Made by a program: the position numbers and the translations under genes
Part shown: positions 33,640-46,796 of the stretch, in pieces
Position numbering within the stretch: the stretch's first letter is position 1
Layout of the letters: each line of letters begins with the position of its first letter
NCBI GenBank assembly: GCA_007922195.1
Contig: ML681996.1
Coordinates: 16,048,313 to 16,112,312, forward strand
From: Podocnemis expansa
Taxonomy: Eukaryota > Chordata > Testudines > Podocnemididae
DNA length: 64,000 bases
Reading direction: 5' to 3'
Notes under the pieces: model-generated
Seen by the model: only the letters and a program-made list of their open reading frames with translations
Databases searched by the model: none
What the model was told of the DNA's origin: nothing

Positions 33640-35480
33640 AACCAAACACCAAACTTTGATCTACCTGAGCACCTATGTACACTTCTTGTTTTTGTAAAGA
33701 ATCATGTATCTCTCTACTGATGTTTCCATTCCAATGGCTAGTTTCTTTCAGGTGTCAGAAATGGGTTTTAAGGAGGGATTAGAAGGTGGAGAAGGTAGTG
33801 GCTATTTGATTATGCACAAAATGTTAAACTTATCAAGATGTTGGCTATACTGTGCAGTGGCAGTGAGTTCTGTGGGTTATTATGCTTCTTTAGAAAGGGT
33901 TATTTCTAAATTTGATACCATACTACTGTTGAACATCAGAAGCTCTTCCTCTTTTTCCTGCTTTTAAGGAGGGAAAAAAAAAAAGGTCTATAACCAAGAG
34001 CTGTGAAGGCATCCAAAATACAGAGCTGTCACAGAAATAAGGCCTCAACTTTTTTCTGCAGAGGTTGAACTGAGTGATTTGAACCCCCATGTCCATGCCC
34101 ATAAAGCAAAGAGTAAGTCCAGTTTTTTCTTGTATGGCTGCAAGGCCATGGAATGGAGACGGTTCTACCTAAGACTTTATATTTATAGAAATGATTTTTG
34201 CTTAATCAGTACACAGTTTGACAAGTCAGATCTTCTATTCTCTCTGTAGGGCAGCCAGCACCATTGTGAAATGGTCAGGCTTCTTACTTTTCTATCTATT
34301 TTACTGGAGAGGGTTGTTACTCCTATATAGGAATGCATCTTCTCTTGTTCATGTCTGGTTCTCTTTGTTAGAGTAGGTACAATATTATGTTCATTTAGAG
34401 TAGATTTATTCCTAATGGGGTAGGGTTTTCTTTGGATGGGGTCAATGGTAATATTGTCTTGTTAAGCATGACAGATGTTATAGTGTTGCACTATCTGATT
34501 ATGTAAGAAAAGCTTTGACCTTTTTTCTTCAGTATTAATGTAGTGCTTATTTAATTATGTTTTTAATTAAATTTTACAATTGCAGAGGCTATAGAAGCCT
34601 CTGTTTTCAGTTTGTTAGCACCCATTTTCTCAGCACAATCTCTAACGGCCAAACTCTGCCTGTAGTTATGCTGCTGTCCACTGAAAATGGAATTTAGCAT
34701 GTATTGTTGGTATCTGATACCTTAGTAGGACACAATGCTGGGAGGAAAACTTGAACCTTCTTATTGTGTATGGAAGAGATGAATGCTTACTCAGCAGGTA
34801 AATTGGTATAGCTCAGATAAATTTTAGTGGGCTTTAGTGCTTTCTGCCAGCTGAGGATCTGGTCATTAAAAGTTTGAAACTCACTTGAGAATAATCAGGA
34901 TTACTTAAATTTTAGCATAACTCTACTGTAATCAGAAGCAAAACAAATTACAACAGCTTTCTCTGACTAAAATGGTTTTATTTGGATGTTTACTCTTATT
35001 TAGTCTGTTCATAACACTCAATACTGAAAGTAGGTCACTCGCTATGAGCAGAACAGACTTTGGAACCCACATCATTGTCCATCCCCTGGTGTGACATCAG
35101 CCTCTCCTGTCTGCCTCCAGCAGTGATTCTTCCCAGGTGGTCTGGGAAGTGTGTCTCATTTTGCTCTTTTTGGAAGCTCACAAACAGGGCTATTTAACAT
35201 TGCCTGCATGGCTTTTCTAAAAGGAACAAAGAGCTAGGGAAGTGTAGCCTGAGATTTTTGCCATCTCCTTAGTATCACAGAAAAGCAAAAATAAATAAAT
35301 AAATGAAAATACTAAGAAAATATAAAAACCCATATGAGTAAGAAATGGTAAGGCAATTTAGCAGAGGTTTCATGGCAAAGCTAGAAAATGGCATAATATG
35401 CAATAATTAGGGGTAAAGAACTCATAAATCAATCATTTAACAGTGTTTTAAAATTAAATAAATAATTAAATAGATAAATA
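33640..35480. other. Intergenic DNA, nothing recognised
   Basis: AT-rich single-copy-looking sequence without gene, repeat end or tandem array that I can name. Confidence 0.5.
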
Positions 35481-35491
35481 AATAAATAAAG
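35451..35491 (+). repeat. (AAAT)n microsatellite, imperfect
   Basis: AAATAAATAATTAAATAGAT followed by AAATAAATAAATAAA; a shorter (AAAT)4 lies at 35289-35303. Confidence 0.85.
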
Positions 35492-35559
35492 GAGCATTCA
35501 GCAAGGGACAAAATGGAGAGATCATAAAGGGGAAGTTACATAGCTCCACTATCAGATTT

Positions 35560-37340
35560 GACAGGAAATTCTAAGTAGGTCAAGATGGAGGCAAGCCTCT
35601 GAACTTTTGAACTCACTCAGTCCCCCTCCCATCAAGTATCTTAGGTATCCACCCACCTGTCAAAAGGACCCGTCAAAAGTATTGATTTTTGTCATGCACT
35701 GTCCATGCACCAAGCAGGTGGACAGTGAAGTCACTCTTTTTGATTGGATGAAGATGAACTCACCTTTTTGGGACTGGTCAAGAAGAAACTGGGAGTGGCA
35801 GAACTTGCAAATAAAAAGGCAGTGCAGAGAGCAGCTCTTCGGAGATCTCTCCCGCTCCTTACTGGGTTCCAATGGCCTTTTGGCTGTGTTACCTATTGCA
35901 CTAGGAGCCTAGAGCTAAGTTTGGACTTAGGCTCTGAGAGCTGGGTTTCTGACTCAGTCTCTAAGAGCTGATTGTCTGACTTAGTCTCTGGCACAAGGTC
36001 GTGTCTCTGAGCGGTGACTCAGGACATTATCCTTGAAGTTGGGTCTCTGTGCCTGGCTTCTAAAGGGCTTTCCAAGACCTCGCAGCCGAGCAGGTAACAG
36101 TACTGCCTTGAGGACTGCGAGCTACGCTGCCTTTGAGGCTCCTTCCACGATCTCACGGCCAAGCAGGTAACTGAGTACTGCCTTTAGGTCGTTTGAGCTC
36201 CGCTGCCTTTGAGGCCTCTTCTATCTCACAGCCGAGCAGCCAACCAAGTACTGCCTATAGGTCTGTGAGCTCCGCTGCCTTTGAGGCCCGTTCCAGCCAG
36301 CCTGCCAGCCTGCCTGCCGCTGTTCCAGCTCCGTTCGCCCAGTAACCAAGCCTGCCTGCCGCCGCTCCAGCTCCGCTCGCCCAGTGTTCCAGCCTGCCTG
36401 CCGCTGACCGATCCACCGCGCGCCTGAGCTCCGCTCGTCCATCAGCTACCCCGGTCTGCCCTGAGGGTTCCAAAGCCACGGTGCCACGGCAACCAGCCCA
36501 GAGCTGTGCGAGGTCTGCCGGAGTAGCCAGCTCTTTTCCCCGTCGTCCTACCTTTTGCCTTTTCCCCACCTCTTACCTTCTTTCCTTTTTTTCAAACTGC
36601 CATTTGCCGCTTTTCTACATTTCAACGCAGCGTTTTTCAGCCTTTTTTTGGGGTAAGCGAAAAGGGTCCCAAGGAGGGGAGGAGTGTCCGTAGGGAACAG
36701 TACCAGAGAAAGCCCAAGCCCTTTTTTTTTTAAGCAACTTCCAAAGCAATTTATCCAAGTTAAGTAAAACAAGTAACCCAGAGTTAGACCTTAAGGAGCA
36801 GTATTAAGAACTAAGATCTCTCCATTCAGCCAGCGACTGATCCCCGCTCGCTGAATGTTCTTTTAATTACCTCATTGTCTTTGTGTTGTAGTTATAAGTT
36901 AAAGTGTTGCATATATGTTAATTGTATCTGTAAGTTATAGCGCTTATATGTTATAAGTTAAGTAGCGCCTGTATATTGTAATTTCCTAGACTAATTTTAA
37001 TGCATTTAAGCTTAATGTTAAGCAGCGGTTTTTCTTAAAGAGACAGTAGCGCTTTAGCCAGTGCTTATGATACATGTCACAATAAAGCCGCTTTTGATTA
37101 AAACAAATTACTAACTCTGAATCCTTGTTGTTTTGCGAGTCTGTGCTTGATCGGTGGGCTGTAGCCGTAGTCCTCAACTTGGGACAAGTGTCCAGGGTAT
37201 GGATATTTGTCCATTTAAGCGAAATAACCTAATTTAGGTTACCTACTGAGATTGTAATTTAAACCCAGACTGCTGGACGGTCTGGAAATTGATACATTAA
37301 GTGATTGGATTTTGGGGATCAAATATTCTGGGGTAACAGA
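35560..37340 (+). mobile_element. Probable solo LTR with internal tandem repeats
   Basis: An AATAAAAAGG box at about 35810 lies upstream of a GC-rich block, and AATAAA occurs at 37081, followed by a GT-rich stretch. That is the usual order of promoter, R and poly(A) signal. A unit of about 80 bp (GAGCAGGTAAC...TACTGCCTT...GAGCTCCGCTGCCTTTGAGG) is repeated three times at 36085-36290, then CCAGCCTGCCTGCCGCTG units. Neither edge nor a target duplication could be fixed. No retroviral genes are present. Confidence 0.45.
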
Positions 37341-37491
37341 AGCACTGTGGGAATCAGGGATGTGGGTGGTGATAGCTTAAGGACCAGCTGCTTTAAACTT
37401 AGCCACTTCCTCTCCAGCAGCCATTCATAGGCAGAGGGTTTGTTTTCAATAGGAATTTTTAATTAGAGTATAACTTGGGTGTACAGCAAGC

Positions 37492-37853
37492 CAGGGGCGT
37501 CGTTGGCACTGGGTAGCCTGGGGCACGTGCCCCGAGTCCCAGGGGCAGTGTCCTGGATTTCTGGCCCAATCAGGCCGGGCATCTGGGGCCCGGCCGGCCG
37601 CCCGCGGCCGCAGCAGCCCCATCCCCGGCTGGGGATCTGGGCTCCGGCTGGCTGGCCCCACCCCCTGGCCAGGGATAGGGCCAGGCAGGGCTGTGCCACC
37701 ACGGGTGCCTAGGCCACGGCCGGGCCGGGCCAGAAGCAGCCACAGGAGGCCAGGCCCCACCTGGCCCTATCCCTGGCCAGGGGGCGGGGCCTGCTGCCTG
37801 GGGGCGGCCTGGGCCCATGCCCCTGGTCCCTCCCCGCCCCAGTGACGCCCCTG
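37492..37853. mobile_element. hAT-type GC-rich MITE, perfect TSD
   Basis: Ends CAGGGGCGTCGTTGGCACTG and CAGTGACGCCCCTG are inverted. The octamer CAGCAAGC is duplicated exactly (37484-37491, 37854-37861). The interior is extremely GC-rich (CCGGCCGGCCGCCCGCGGCC), so it can be mistaken for a CpG island or promoter. Confidence 0.85.
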
Positions 37854-38384
37854 CAGCAAGCTTCTTATCTACCCCTTGAACAGAAATACATCCTTCACTT
37901 TCATGAAGTTATTTTGTGCAGAAGTATAGCGGGGAGGGGTGATGATGTATAATGGATTCTACCAAATACAGTATGTAAAGAAGTCTAGTATGAGACTAAT
38001 TGTAAGTATGGGAATATGAATTTACTTTGGAAAGTATTTCTATAAAACTACCATTACAAATTTCCATGTTCACTGCATCGCAAACATTTCCATACTGAGT
38101 TTGTACAGTCAACAAATAAGATCATGGAGATTTGTTTGTATCTGTTAGCCCTGGAGACTCCTTTCAAGACACGAAGGACAAGTTGGATTCTTTCTAGCTC
38201 ATGCACCATCAGTCTGTTCTTCCCCCACTTCCCTGCCCCAAAACATTCAGTAGGTCAACTGTTGCTCCTCAGTTATATCTGTGAAACCCTTTATTCTCTG
38301 CCATCGTCCTTGGTCATATCTGAGTAACTCTATTGCCTTCCGAGGGGTGACTGAGCATAAATGAGTATGCAGTTTAGAGTCTAG

Positions 38385-38475
38385 GTGAGTGAAGTAATAC
38401 CTTGTATTGGATCATCTTCTGTTTATGACAGAGACAAGTTTAAGAGCTTATGCAAAGTTTTTCCAGTAAAATACA
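38385..38475. repeat. Dispersed repeat (GTGAAGTAATACC)
   Basis: Same family as 8313-8402: GTGAGTGAAGTAATACCTTG, TTGGATCATCTTCTG, GAGACAAGTTTAAGAGC. Confidence 0.55.
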
Positions 38476-38657
38476 TTCTCTCTCACTTTATCTCTCTAAC
38501 AACTTGTGATTAACGTGACAACAACTCAGTGTGTGTGTTCGTGTGTATATATATAGATATAGATTTTTTTCTTCTTCCTCTCTCAGTTGCATCAATTTTA
38601 TGTAATTGATTTAAACAATAACATAAGTATAAAGATGGTGTATTGGAGTGGCAGCAT

Positions 38658-39760
38658 TCATAGAATCATAGATTAAGGTTGGAAGGGCCTTGGCGGTCAC
38701 CTAGTTCAACTCTCTCCTCAAAGCAGGATCAACTCCAACTAAATCATCCCAGCCAAGGTTGTCAAGTCAGGCCTTAAAAATCCCTAAGGATAGAAATTCT
38801 ACCACCGCTCTTGATAACCCATTCCAGTGCTGTACCACCCTCCTAGAGAAAGTGTTTTTCTTAATGCTGAACCTAGACCTCCCCCGGTGCAACTTAAACC
38901 TTTGCTCCTTGCTCTTTCATCTGCCATCACTGAGAACAGCTTAGCTCCATCCTCTCTGGAACTCACCCACCCCGCCCCATACTGCCCTGTTTCAGGAAGT
39001 TGAAGACCACTATCAAATCCCCCCTCAGTTTATTCTTTGACAGACTAAACAATTCCTGTTCCCTCAGCCTCTCCTCATAAATCACGTGCCCAGCTCTCTA
39101 ATAATTTTCATTGCCCTTTGCTGGACTCTCTCCAATTTGTCCACATCCTTCCTGTAGTAAGGGGTCCAAAATTGGACACAACACTCCAGATGGAGCCTAA
39201 CCAGTGCCAAATACAGTAAAATAATCACTTCCCTCGAATTTACTGGCAATGCTCCTCCTAATGCAGCCCAATATGTCTTAGCCACCGTAGCAAGAAATCC
39301 ATTGTGTTGATTCATATCCAGCTTCTTGTCCACTGTAAGCCCCCAGGCCCTTTCCTGCAGAACTTATGTCTAGCCAGTTGGTTAGAAAGACTCTTCACTT
39401 GTCTTTGCTGAACTTCATCAGATTTCTTTTAGGCCCATTCCTTCAATTTGCCTAGGTCACTCTGTATCCTATCTCTACCCTCCAGAATACCTACCACTCC
39501 CTATAGGTAAGCGTCACTCACAAACTTGCTGAAGTCACCCATCCTCCAGATCATAAATGAAAATGTTGAACAAAACCAGTCTCAGGACTGCCATTGGAAC
39601 TCTCCGTTTGATACAGACTGCCAGCTAAACATTGAGCTATTGATCACTATGCATTGAGCCCAACGATCCAGCCAGCTTTCTATCCAATTATAATCCCATC
39701 CATCCCATACTTCTATAACTTGCTGGCAAGAATATTCAGTACAGCTGCTGATTCTAGAGC
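38658..39760 (-). mobile_element. CR1 LINE, minus strand, truncated
   Basis: Begins at the left with AGAATCATAGATTAAGG (3' end). The frame 39333-39082 reads reverse-transcriptase C-terminal residues (REVIILLYLALVRLHLECCV, then YYRKDVDKLERVQQRAMK). The upstream frame is shifted. Confidence 0.88.
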
Positions 39761-40700
39761 TTTCAGCCATTCCCATACCTTCCTTTATCCAGGGGGCTTT
39801 ACTCCCTTCTTCCCTCCCGACTGCAGCTTAGACTGGTGCCTGGTACCTGGCATTGCTCTTGCCCCTTTGCACTAGTCCAGGGTTGGACTAGCCTAGTTCC
39901 TGCCCTGTCCTTCCTGGGTATTGGAGGAAGAAGAACCACTGGTCCTTCTCCACTGATAGGTGGCAGGGGGTGAAGGAGAAGTGCATCCAATCTCATTAGC
40001 ACATTCTTTGCTGAGGAGGCCCAGTCTACAGACCCTGAATGAAAGCAGCACCAGCAGGAACTGGGGGAGCAATGCTAGGAGTGTGGGAAGGGGGAATCTA
40101 GGGATTCAAGCCTAAGTGAAAGCTCAGTGTTGTCCCTACCTCTTAGACCGCAGTCCATCCCCTTCCAGCCAGGGCATTGGTCAAATGGAGTGGTTCTAAG
40201 TACACACAGGAAGCAGATTATGTTGAGTTAGTTAAGTTATGAGATGGCTTCCACAGCCAAGCACAGTTGGAAGAACTCATATAACAGAGCTGCTCTGTCG
40301 TTCTACCTGAGTGTGCTGGACATGGAGCAGATCATCAGGTGACAGTTTAGCTCTAAACATGTTCATTTTGTAGGGGGAGTCATATTCTGATATTGTCTTG
40401 AAATCATTTAGAATGTTGTATGTTTAAAAACTCTGAGCCAAGGGGAAGAAAGAGAATATTCTGCATTATCTTCACTTTAAACAACCAAACTGGGGGTTCA
40501 CTAAAAGCTCAGTGACAACAGGATGTTGTTTTGGGTAAGAGTTACACTATAGCTCTGAGTTCCTGCCTAAGAAGTATTCACTGCCTTCTTACTGAGCTTG
40601 AACAATTCAATGTCAAAGAGAATTTGAAACACCTACAGGGAAGGCGATCAATCCTTTTGCTCTTTTATGCTCAACTCTTAACAAAAGAATAAGAAGCCAT

Positions 40701-40949
40701 CTAACTAATAACTGATGGATGAACTATGGGGTGCAGACATGATTCCAGAATGCCCGCAACTTCAAGTACATACATTAGACATTTTGTTTTAAGTAGCTTG
40801 TAACTTTTCTGAGTGAGACTTTGATGGCACTTAGGGCATGCTCTTTTTTGGTTCATTTGTATGTGTGCTACACTTGTGTAGCATGCACAAGTTTTTCCCT
40901 GTGCTGTGGGACTCAGTACTGATTTAGGATTCACAGCCCTTTCCTTACT
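40701..40949 (-). CDS. Short open frame with good Kozak context, function unknown
   Basis: An ACCACCATGAG start context opens a frame of about 80 codons, beginning MSKERAVNPKSVLSPTAQGK and containing a Cys-x-x-Cys pair (RACPKCHQSL). It is not clearly part of a recognised repeat, but the composition could also come from an old retroelement. There are no splice sites or neighbours that support a gene. I treat it as a weak candidate. Confidence 0.15.
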   Translation of the reverse strand, partial: SKERAVNPKSVLSPTAQGKTCACYTSVAHIQMNQKRACPKCHQSLTQKSYKLLKTKCLMYVLEVAGILESCLHPIVHPSVIS

Positions 40950-41962
40950 CATGGTGGTTTCGAAGAACTAAGAGTTTGCAACTTACACATGATGGAAAGA
41001 GAGCTCTCACAATCAAATCATCTGTGCAAATTCACTGGTATACTTACCATATGGATAGAGTAAAAGGGGAAAAAAATAATCCAAGAGTCCCACCCTGGAA
41101 AAGAAAAGTTACTTTTTAAAACCAGGCATAACTTTCTTTAAAGATTGTGTATGTTTTAGGCTGGAACTGCTTGAATATCTCCCCCCCCTCACACTTTTTT
41201 AAAAGATGTGTTTGATTTAGCTGCTCAATGTAAAAAAGTGGGCAAATCAACAACTTGCTAACGAAACAGCACAAACCTACAACTTCTGGTTAGATTTAAT
41301 TTCTAAACTGACAATTTTATCTTCATACACTTAAAAAACATTACTTCACAGATAATATTGAACACAGCACAGAAACTCAGGGGAAGGGGTACTATCAGAT
41401 AATAAAATCTCTGGAGTTTTCAAGCCTCTCAGTTGATTTTCAAACCTCAAAGCAGTCTAAAATCACTGTCAGCTCCAAGAATAGTGTTGTTCCTTATGTC
41501 ATATCTGAATTGCATCACGTTAGTGAATTGCAACTTCCTTTTTGATTTTTTCTAAGTTCTTTTTTAAGCTTTGCTTTATCACAGTGACAGAGAGCTTCCA
41601 GTGTATTTCAGTCATCCAATCAAGAGATTTCCTAGAATCTGATGAACTGAGCTTTTTCATTTCTATTAAAAAGAATAAAAATCATGTATGGCTTAAATCA
41701 TAAAATAGCATATACTCCCCAGCCCAACACATTAGTATTATAGTAGATACCGTGTGGTATACAAACCACAATAGCTAGCTAGCTATATAATGTAAATGCA
41801 TAGCAACTTCACATTGCCTGATATTAATGGGAAGGCATGAAGTTCAGTCAGAAAAAAATTAAATGCAGACATAGGTAGAGATACTAGAATATGCTGTGAT
41901 CTTACTGTACATTCACTTCATGCAGACATACATTAAACTGGGTAGAATAGCCAGAGAGTTGG

Positions 41963-41967
<5 letters not shown>

Positions 41968-42011
<44 letters not shown>
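41968..42011 (+). repeat. (CA)22 microsatellite
   Basis: About 22 uninterrupted CA units followed by a C-run; likely polymorphic. Confidence 0.95.
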
Positions 42012-42013
<2 letters not shown>

Positions 42014-42729
42014 CCCCCCCGCCCCGTAACCAAATAACATCAACTTCTCTTGAAATCTGGTATCAAGCTATGAACCCTTGTTTTGCTTTGAATGAATAGA
42101 GTCACACTTTGACAGCACAGGTCTAAACTTGCTGTCTAAATAGCTGCTCTTCAGAGAGACGGACTATCCCTGAGAAGCTATCAAGTCTATGAACTGGGGT
42201 CCTTGACTTTGGCTGTCTTTCAAGTGCTGGCCCACCCCCCATGACCAATAGTTTTTCCACATAGGGACTTGTGAGAAAGAGGTGGAGCACATGGCACAAA
42301 AACAGAGACTCTACTCTGTGCAAGAAAACTGATTACTCATAAAAGATTAGTTACTGTAAGATGGGGTATGGCACGTGGTTGCAACTCACAGAAAGAAAAA
42401 AAGTTAGTGACTGTCAAATGGCACAATAATAAATACATTTCTAAGGTACATTAAAAAAAGATAGCAAAGGGAACAGCATACAGCTAACTGGGATTTTTCT
42501 TGCACCATAAGTGCTTGCATGGTGGGAATTTAGGAAACAGAATTGTGTTCTTTAAACCTGGGGCCAAACTTTTAATGGTACTTAAACACTTACAGATACT
42601 GATAGGCATATATTAGGATTTTCAAAAGCACATGGGCACCATATTCCCACATCTAGGCATTTTTAAAAATCTCACAATGCACTATATGAATCTTGAGGCA
42701 TATATATAACTTTCATATTCTCTCCCCAG

Positions 42730-42895
42730 CAGGGGCGTCGCTGGTGCTGGGCTTATGGGGCTCAAGCCCTGAGTCCCGGCACCAGAGCCCTGGGTCTGCT
42801 ACAGCAGCACCTACAGCGGCAGCGCACTTAAAGTGCATGAGCCCCAAATCCCAGTGCCTGAGCCCCGGGTCTTTTTCTGGGCCAGGGCGCTCCTG
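42730..42895. mobile_element. hAT-type MITE (CAGGGGCGTC family, short copy)
   Basis: Ends CAGGGGCGTCGCTGG and CCAGGGCGCTCCTG are inverted. Flanks CTCCCCAG and ATCCCCAG match at 7 of 8 bases. Internally deleted relative to 37492-37853. Confidence 0.7.
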
Positions 42896-44159
42896 ATCCC
42901 CAGAACTCAAATTGATGGCACAGTGAGTGTGTATAGGTCTTGCTTGTCCTGAGTATGTAGATGGGGAAAAGGTCTCATTCCTTAGAAGACAGGTCAGAAA
43001 GGTAAAGAGATCAACCATTTGAAAACGGAATGTTTGTGCTAATTAAGACAGATAAGTGGGGTCAGGGAGCTAAGAGACAGACTGTCTGAACAAGCTAAGA
43101 TAAAGAGAGTGAACACCCAGGAACCATTTACAAAGAAAATGATGACAATGGGCAAGATAAAGTTGGGAATGTGAAGAGGAGGCGAAGAGTAGGTGGAACA
43201 TGGCCAGAGCATGGCCAGAGCATGTTGTACAGTCATTGTTTCCTACAGAGGAAGCAAGCCACACCCCAAATGTGTGATGACACATATAGTAAATTCAGTA
43301 AGATGAGTAAATGTGTATAAAGGAAAATGGGTTCTGTGTAACTTAAGTTTGGATCTGTTATGCACCACGCATCACCCCCTGAGTTTGAGTCAGCTCAGTG
43401 TAGCCCTTATGTATGTTAGATAAAGACATCTGGGGTCAAACTGAGTTCTTAGGAAGCAAGGGTAAAGAGGTCCCAGCAGGCCTGAATTAAAGAATCTCTG
43501 CACCCTGGGCTGCCCCACCACCATGGGGCCTTGCCACCCAGGGTCCCCCCAGTTTGAGGCCCCAGCTCCTAACCACCATGGGAGCCCCTACCTGGGCTGG
43601 GACTGTAGGGTCAGAGATCATGGTCCCACCCTGCCCCTGGGCACCCACAGAGGTGGGGCAGGCAGGTCCTGATCACTCTGCTCTACTCTAGGAGTGGGGC
43701 CAGGGCCAGGGCCCAGGGCCAGCTGGCACATACTGTGGCTCCAGCATGGTCTTCCAGGACCTGTGGCCCTGGAGGGATGCACTGGAGGTTCTACCACATG
43801 GCAGTTGGCACTGGCCCAAGCCCCACCCCTGGACTGTAGTGGAGCGAACCGCAGTGAGGGGGCAGACCAACTGGTCCAGGGGCAAGGTGGGAGCAAGTCC
43901 ACTGGCCCACCCCCCCCCATGCCAGCAGAGCAGGGGTTCTCTCACCACCTTCCCAGAACTGGGGGGGAATGAATAGAGGGGTGAGGCACAGCTCTGACAG
44001 GGGCCATGGGGCTGAGGCCTGGGGCCCCTCTCCAGGGCAAGGCCTGGGGCTTCAGGCCCTATAGTCGCTGTGTTAATCAGGCCCTGGCTCCCAGATGGAA
44101 TCCCGCCTTACACCTGTGATGCTGTCTGGGTCTAGGGGACAGTATGATTATTGTTCATA

Positions 44160-44678
44160 TTAGTATTTCGTATTTGCAATAGCTCATAGTTCCTGCTACG
44201 GCCCTAACGCAGCTCAGCAACTTATGTTGCTAGCTGCCTGGCCCCGTGCGGGCCCAATCCTGTCCACCCCACTGGCCCAATCCTGCCTTCCCCGCTCACT
44301 GCCCCTGTCAGCCCGACCCTGTTTTCCTGCCAACCCTCCGCAACTTTTCATGGCTGGCTGCCTCTGCCCTGTCCCCAATCCACCCCCCCCCCCGCCCACT
44401 TACCCCACCGTCAGAGCAGTGCATCCTGGCTCCTGGCTGCTCCTCTGGCTGGAGGAGCTCTCATTGAGCATGCACAGAGACTCTGTGTATGCTCAGTGAA
44501 AGTTTACTCGGAGAGGGAGTTTTAAAAACTCCCAGCTCAGAGCCACTTTCAGATGGCCAGAAGACTCTGTCTTCTGGCCGGGCAGGGACTGCAGCTGCTG
44601 GCCGTGCACGGCCAGCAGTGTTCCCTGTGCCAGCCAGTGGCAGAAGCTACGCAGCCGCACAACTTAGAGGGAACATTG
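44160..44678. mobile_element. Probable DNA element with TTAGAGGGAACATTG end
   Basis: GC-rich block (44230-44660) ending in CTTAGAGGGAACATTG, the mirror of the start at 30865. The left end (near 44185, CATAGTTCCTGCTACGGCCC) is degenerate and no duplication is visible. Confidence 0.4.
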
Positions 44679-44814
44679 GTTTGTATGTGATATGCCATGT
44701 TTGGTACCAATAGAAAGATTGTAATCTGCTAAAATGATTATATGGTTTATGTGTAGGTATCATATCTGTATTAGAAATTAGGATTGTATTTGTTTTCTGT
44801 GTGTTCCAAATTAT

Positions 44815-45597
44815 TTGATTCTAAGGCAATCCCAGATTGGGTATCTGCAAAACTATTGTCCTCTTGATGGCCTATCAAGGGGAACTCACAGCTACAGTGG
44901 GCCTAGTAAGAAACCTGTTTGATGAGTCACCCAGACTGACCATGTGACTCAACTCCATTTTGATTTGGCAAGGACTCTGAGAGCATGGGGAAAGCCAAAG
45001 GTGTTAAAAGACAGTGCCCCCTCTCTGTTTTGTCTTCAGTCTGTCTGCAACCAACACCCTATGGAATTATTCTTCTGGGACTGAACAAAGGACTGAGACC
45101 CACCCAGTTGCTGAGTGCATACCAGAGGAGTTGGTCTAAACTTCAAACTGCAGATTCTCCAAGGACTTGCTTTCCATGGATACTAAATCATTTGTATGTA
45201 TGTGATTCACTTTGACTCTTTAACATCTCTCATATTTTGTTTTTCTTTTAATATTAAACCTTTAGTTGTAGTTACTAAAGCATTGGCTGGCAGCATGGTG
45301 TGTTGGGTAAGATATAAGCCCATATTGTTCTGGGTGATGTGGCTGACCCTATTTCTTTAAGAGATCCAGTGGCTTGGTGGGGACTGGAAAAGCTGATGTG
45401 CAATAAAGGGGGCTGTTTCTATTTTGTTATGCTTGGTGATGACCAGAGTGGGGAATCAGAAACATGTTTTGTTACTAACTGGGAGACTGGTTTACGTACC
45501 ACCCGTCAGTGATTTAGGGGTTTCACTCCTGGTTTTGCAGCTTCCCCTGATTTAGCACATCCAGAAGGTTACCTCAGGAGGCCCGGGTCACAACACT
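44815..45597 (+). mobile_element. Possible LTR-like repeat
   Basis: Shows AACTCCATTTTGATTTGGCA, ACTGAACAAAGGACTGA and an ATTAAACCTTTAGTTG stretch, then ends in GGCCCGGGTCACAACAC. I recall a similar abundant turtle repeat with an AATAAACC-type poly(A) signal, but cannot confirm the class. Confidence 0.35.
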
Positions 45598-46796
45598 CTT
45601 CACTGAGATTGAGGTGGATTTGTTTCTTTCTTTCCTAGCCTTTTCCATGGGATTAATGTTGGCAACAAGGACCAGTTCAGGGAGTCACAATCTGAAGTCA
45701 AAATCCCATTGGTAGCTGGCTGCAGAACTTTTTCTGTGAGAAGGAGGATCTGTTGCTGATCTGCTTATGCTAGCATGTCCTGCTGCCATCCCCCACAGAC
45801 TGAGTCATCTGTCCTGTGGGAATTAGGGAGACACTGATGCTGAGGAATGGGAATAGTCATGGAATTGGGGCAAAGACCCTTAGTTCAGAAAGCCAAATGG
45901 AGGAAGGTGTAGAAGGATGTGACTGGGGAAATGGCTCCTGAACTAGGAAGCTGTAGAAAGGGGAATAGGACAGTGGAAAAGACTATTTACAGAAATGAGG
46001 ATCTGACAGAAACTGGAATACAGAAACTGGGTAACTTAGAGGAATGCATCCATTTTCCCCACCTTGACAATATGCTTATCAACAAGTTAAAGAAGTATGG
46101 GTTGGGTGAATGGACTATAAGATGGACAGAAATCTGGCTAGATCATCAGGCTCAATGAGTAGTGATCACGTCTTGATGTCTAACTGGCAGCCAGTAACAA
46201 GAGGAGTGCCCCAAGAGTCAGTCCTGGGGCCAGTTTTGTTCAACATCTTCATTAATGATCTGGATAGGATGAGGTGGATGGCAGTCTCAGCTAGTTTGCA
46301 GATGACACTAAGCTGGGGGGGGGTGTTAGATACACTGGAACATAGGGATAGGATATAGAGTTACCTAGACAAACTGGGGGATTGAGCCCCCCAGAAATCT
46401 GATGAAATTCAGCAAGGACAAATGCAGCATCCTGCACTTGGGATGAAAGAATCCCTTGCACTGCTACACGTTGGGGACTGACTGGCTAGGCAGCAGTTTT
46501 GCAGAAAAGGACTTGGGGGCTATAGTGGATAAGAAACTGGATATGAGTCAGTGTGCCCTTATTGCCAAGAAGGCTAATGGCATTTTGGGCTGCAATAACA
46601 GGAGTATTGCCAGCAGATTGAGGGAAGTGATTATTCCCCTCTATGTGGGTCTGGTGAGGCCACATTTGGGGTATCGTGTCCAGTTTGGACCCCCCATTAC
46701 AAAAGATGTAGACAGTTTGGAGAGAGTCCAGTGGAGGAGAACAAAAATGATTAGGGACCAGGAGCACATGACTTATGAGGAGAGGCTGAGGTAACT

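Larger units (their letters stand above)
39770..42690. other. Intergenic DNA, few recognisable features
   Basis: Only a (CA)n tract, a weak open frame (40949-40701) and scattered A/T runs. No exon identified. Confidence 0.5.

Noticed and set aside
37492..37853. Second CpG island or promoter
   Set aside because: Bounded exactly by inverted ends and a perfect 8-bp duplication, so it is a GC-rich mobile element.
44185..44678. Complete hAT element with duplication
   Set aside because: Right end is clear but the flanking octamers differ and the left end is too degenerate to place.
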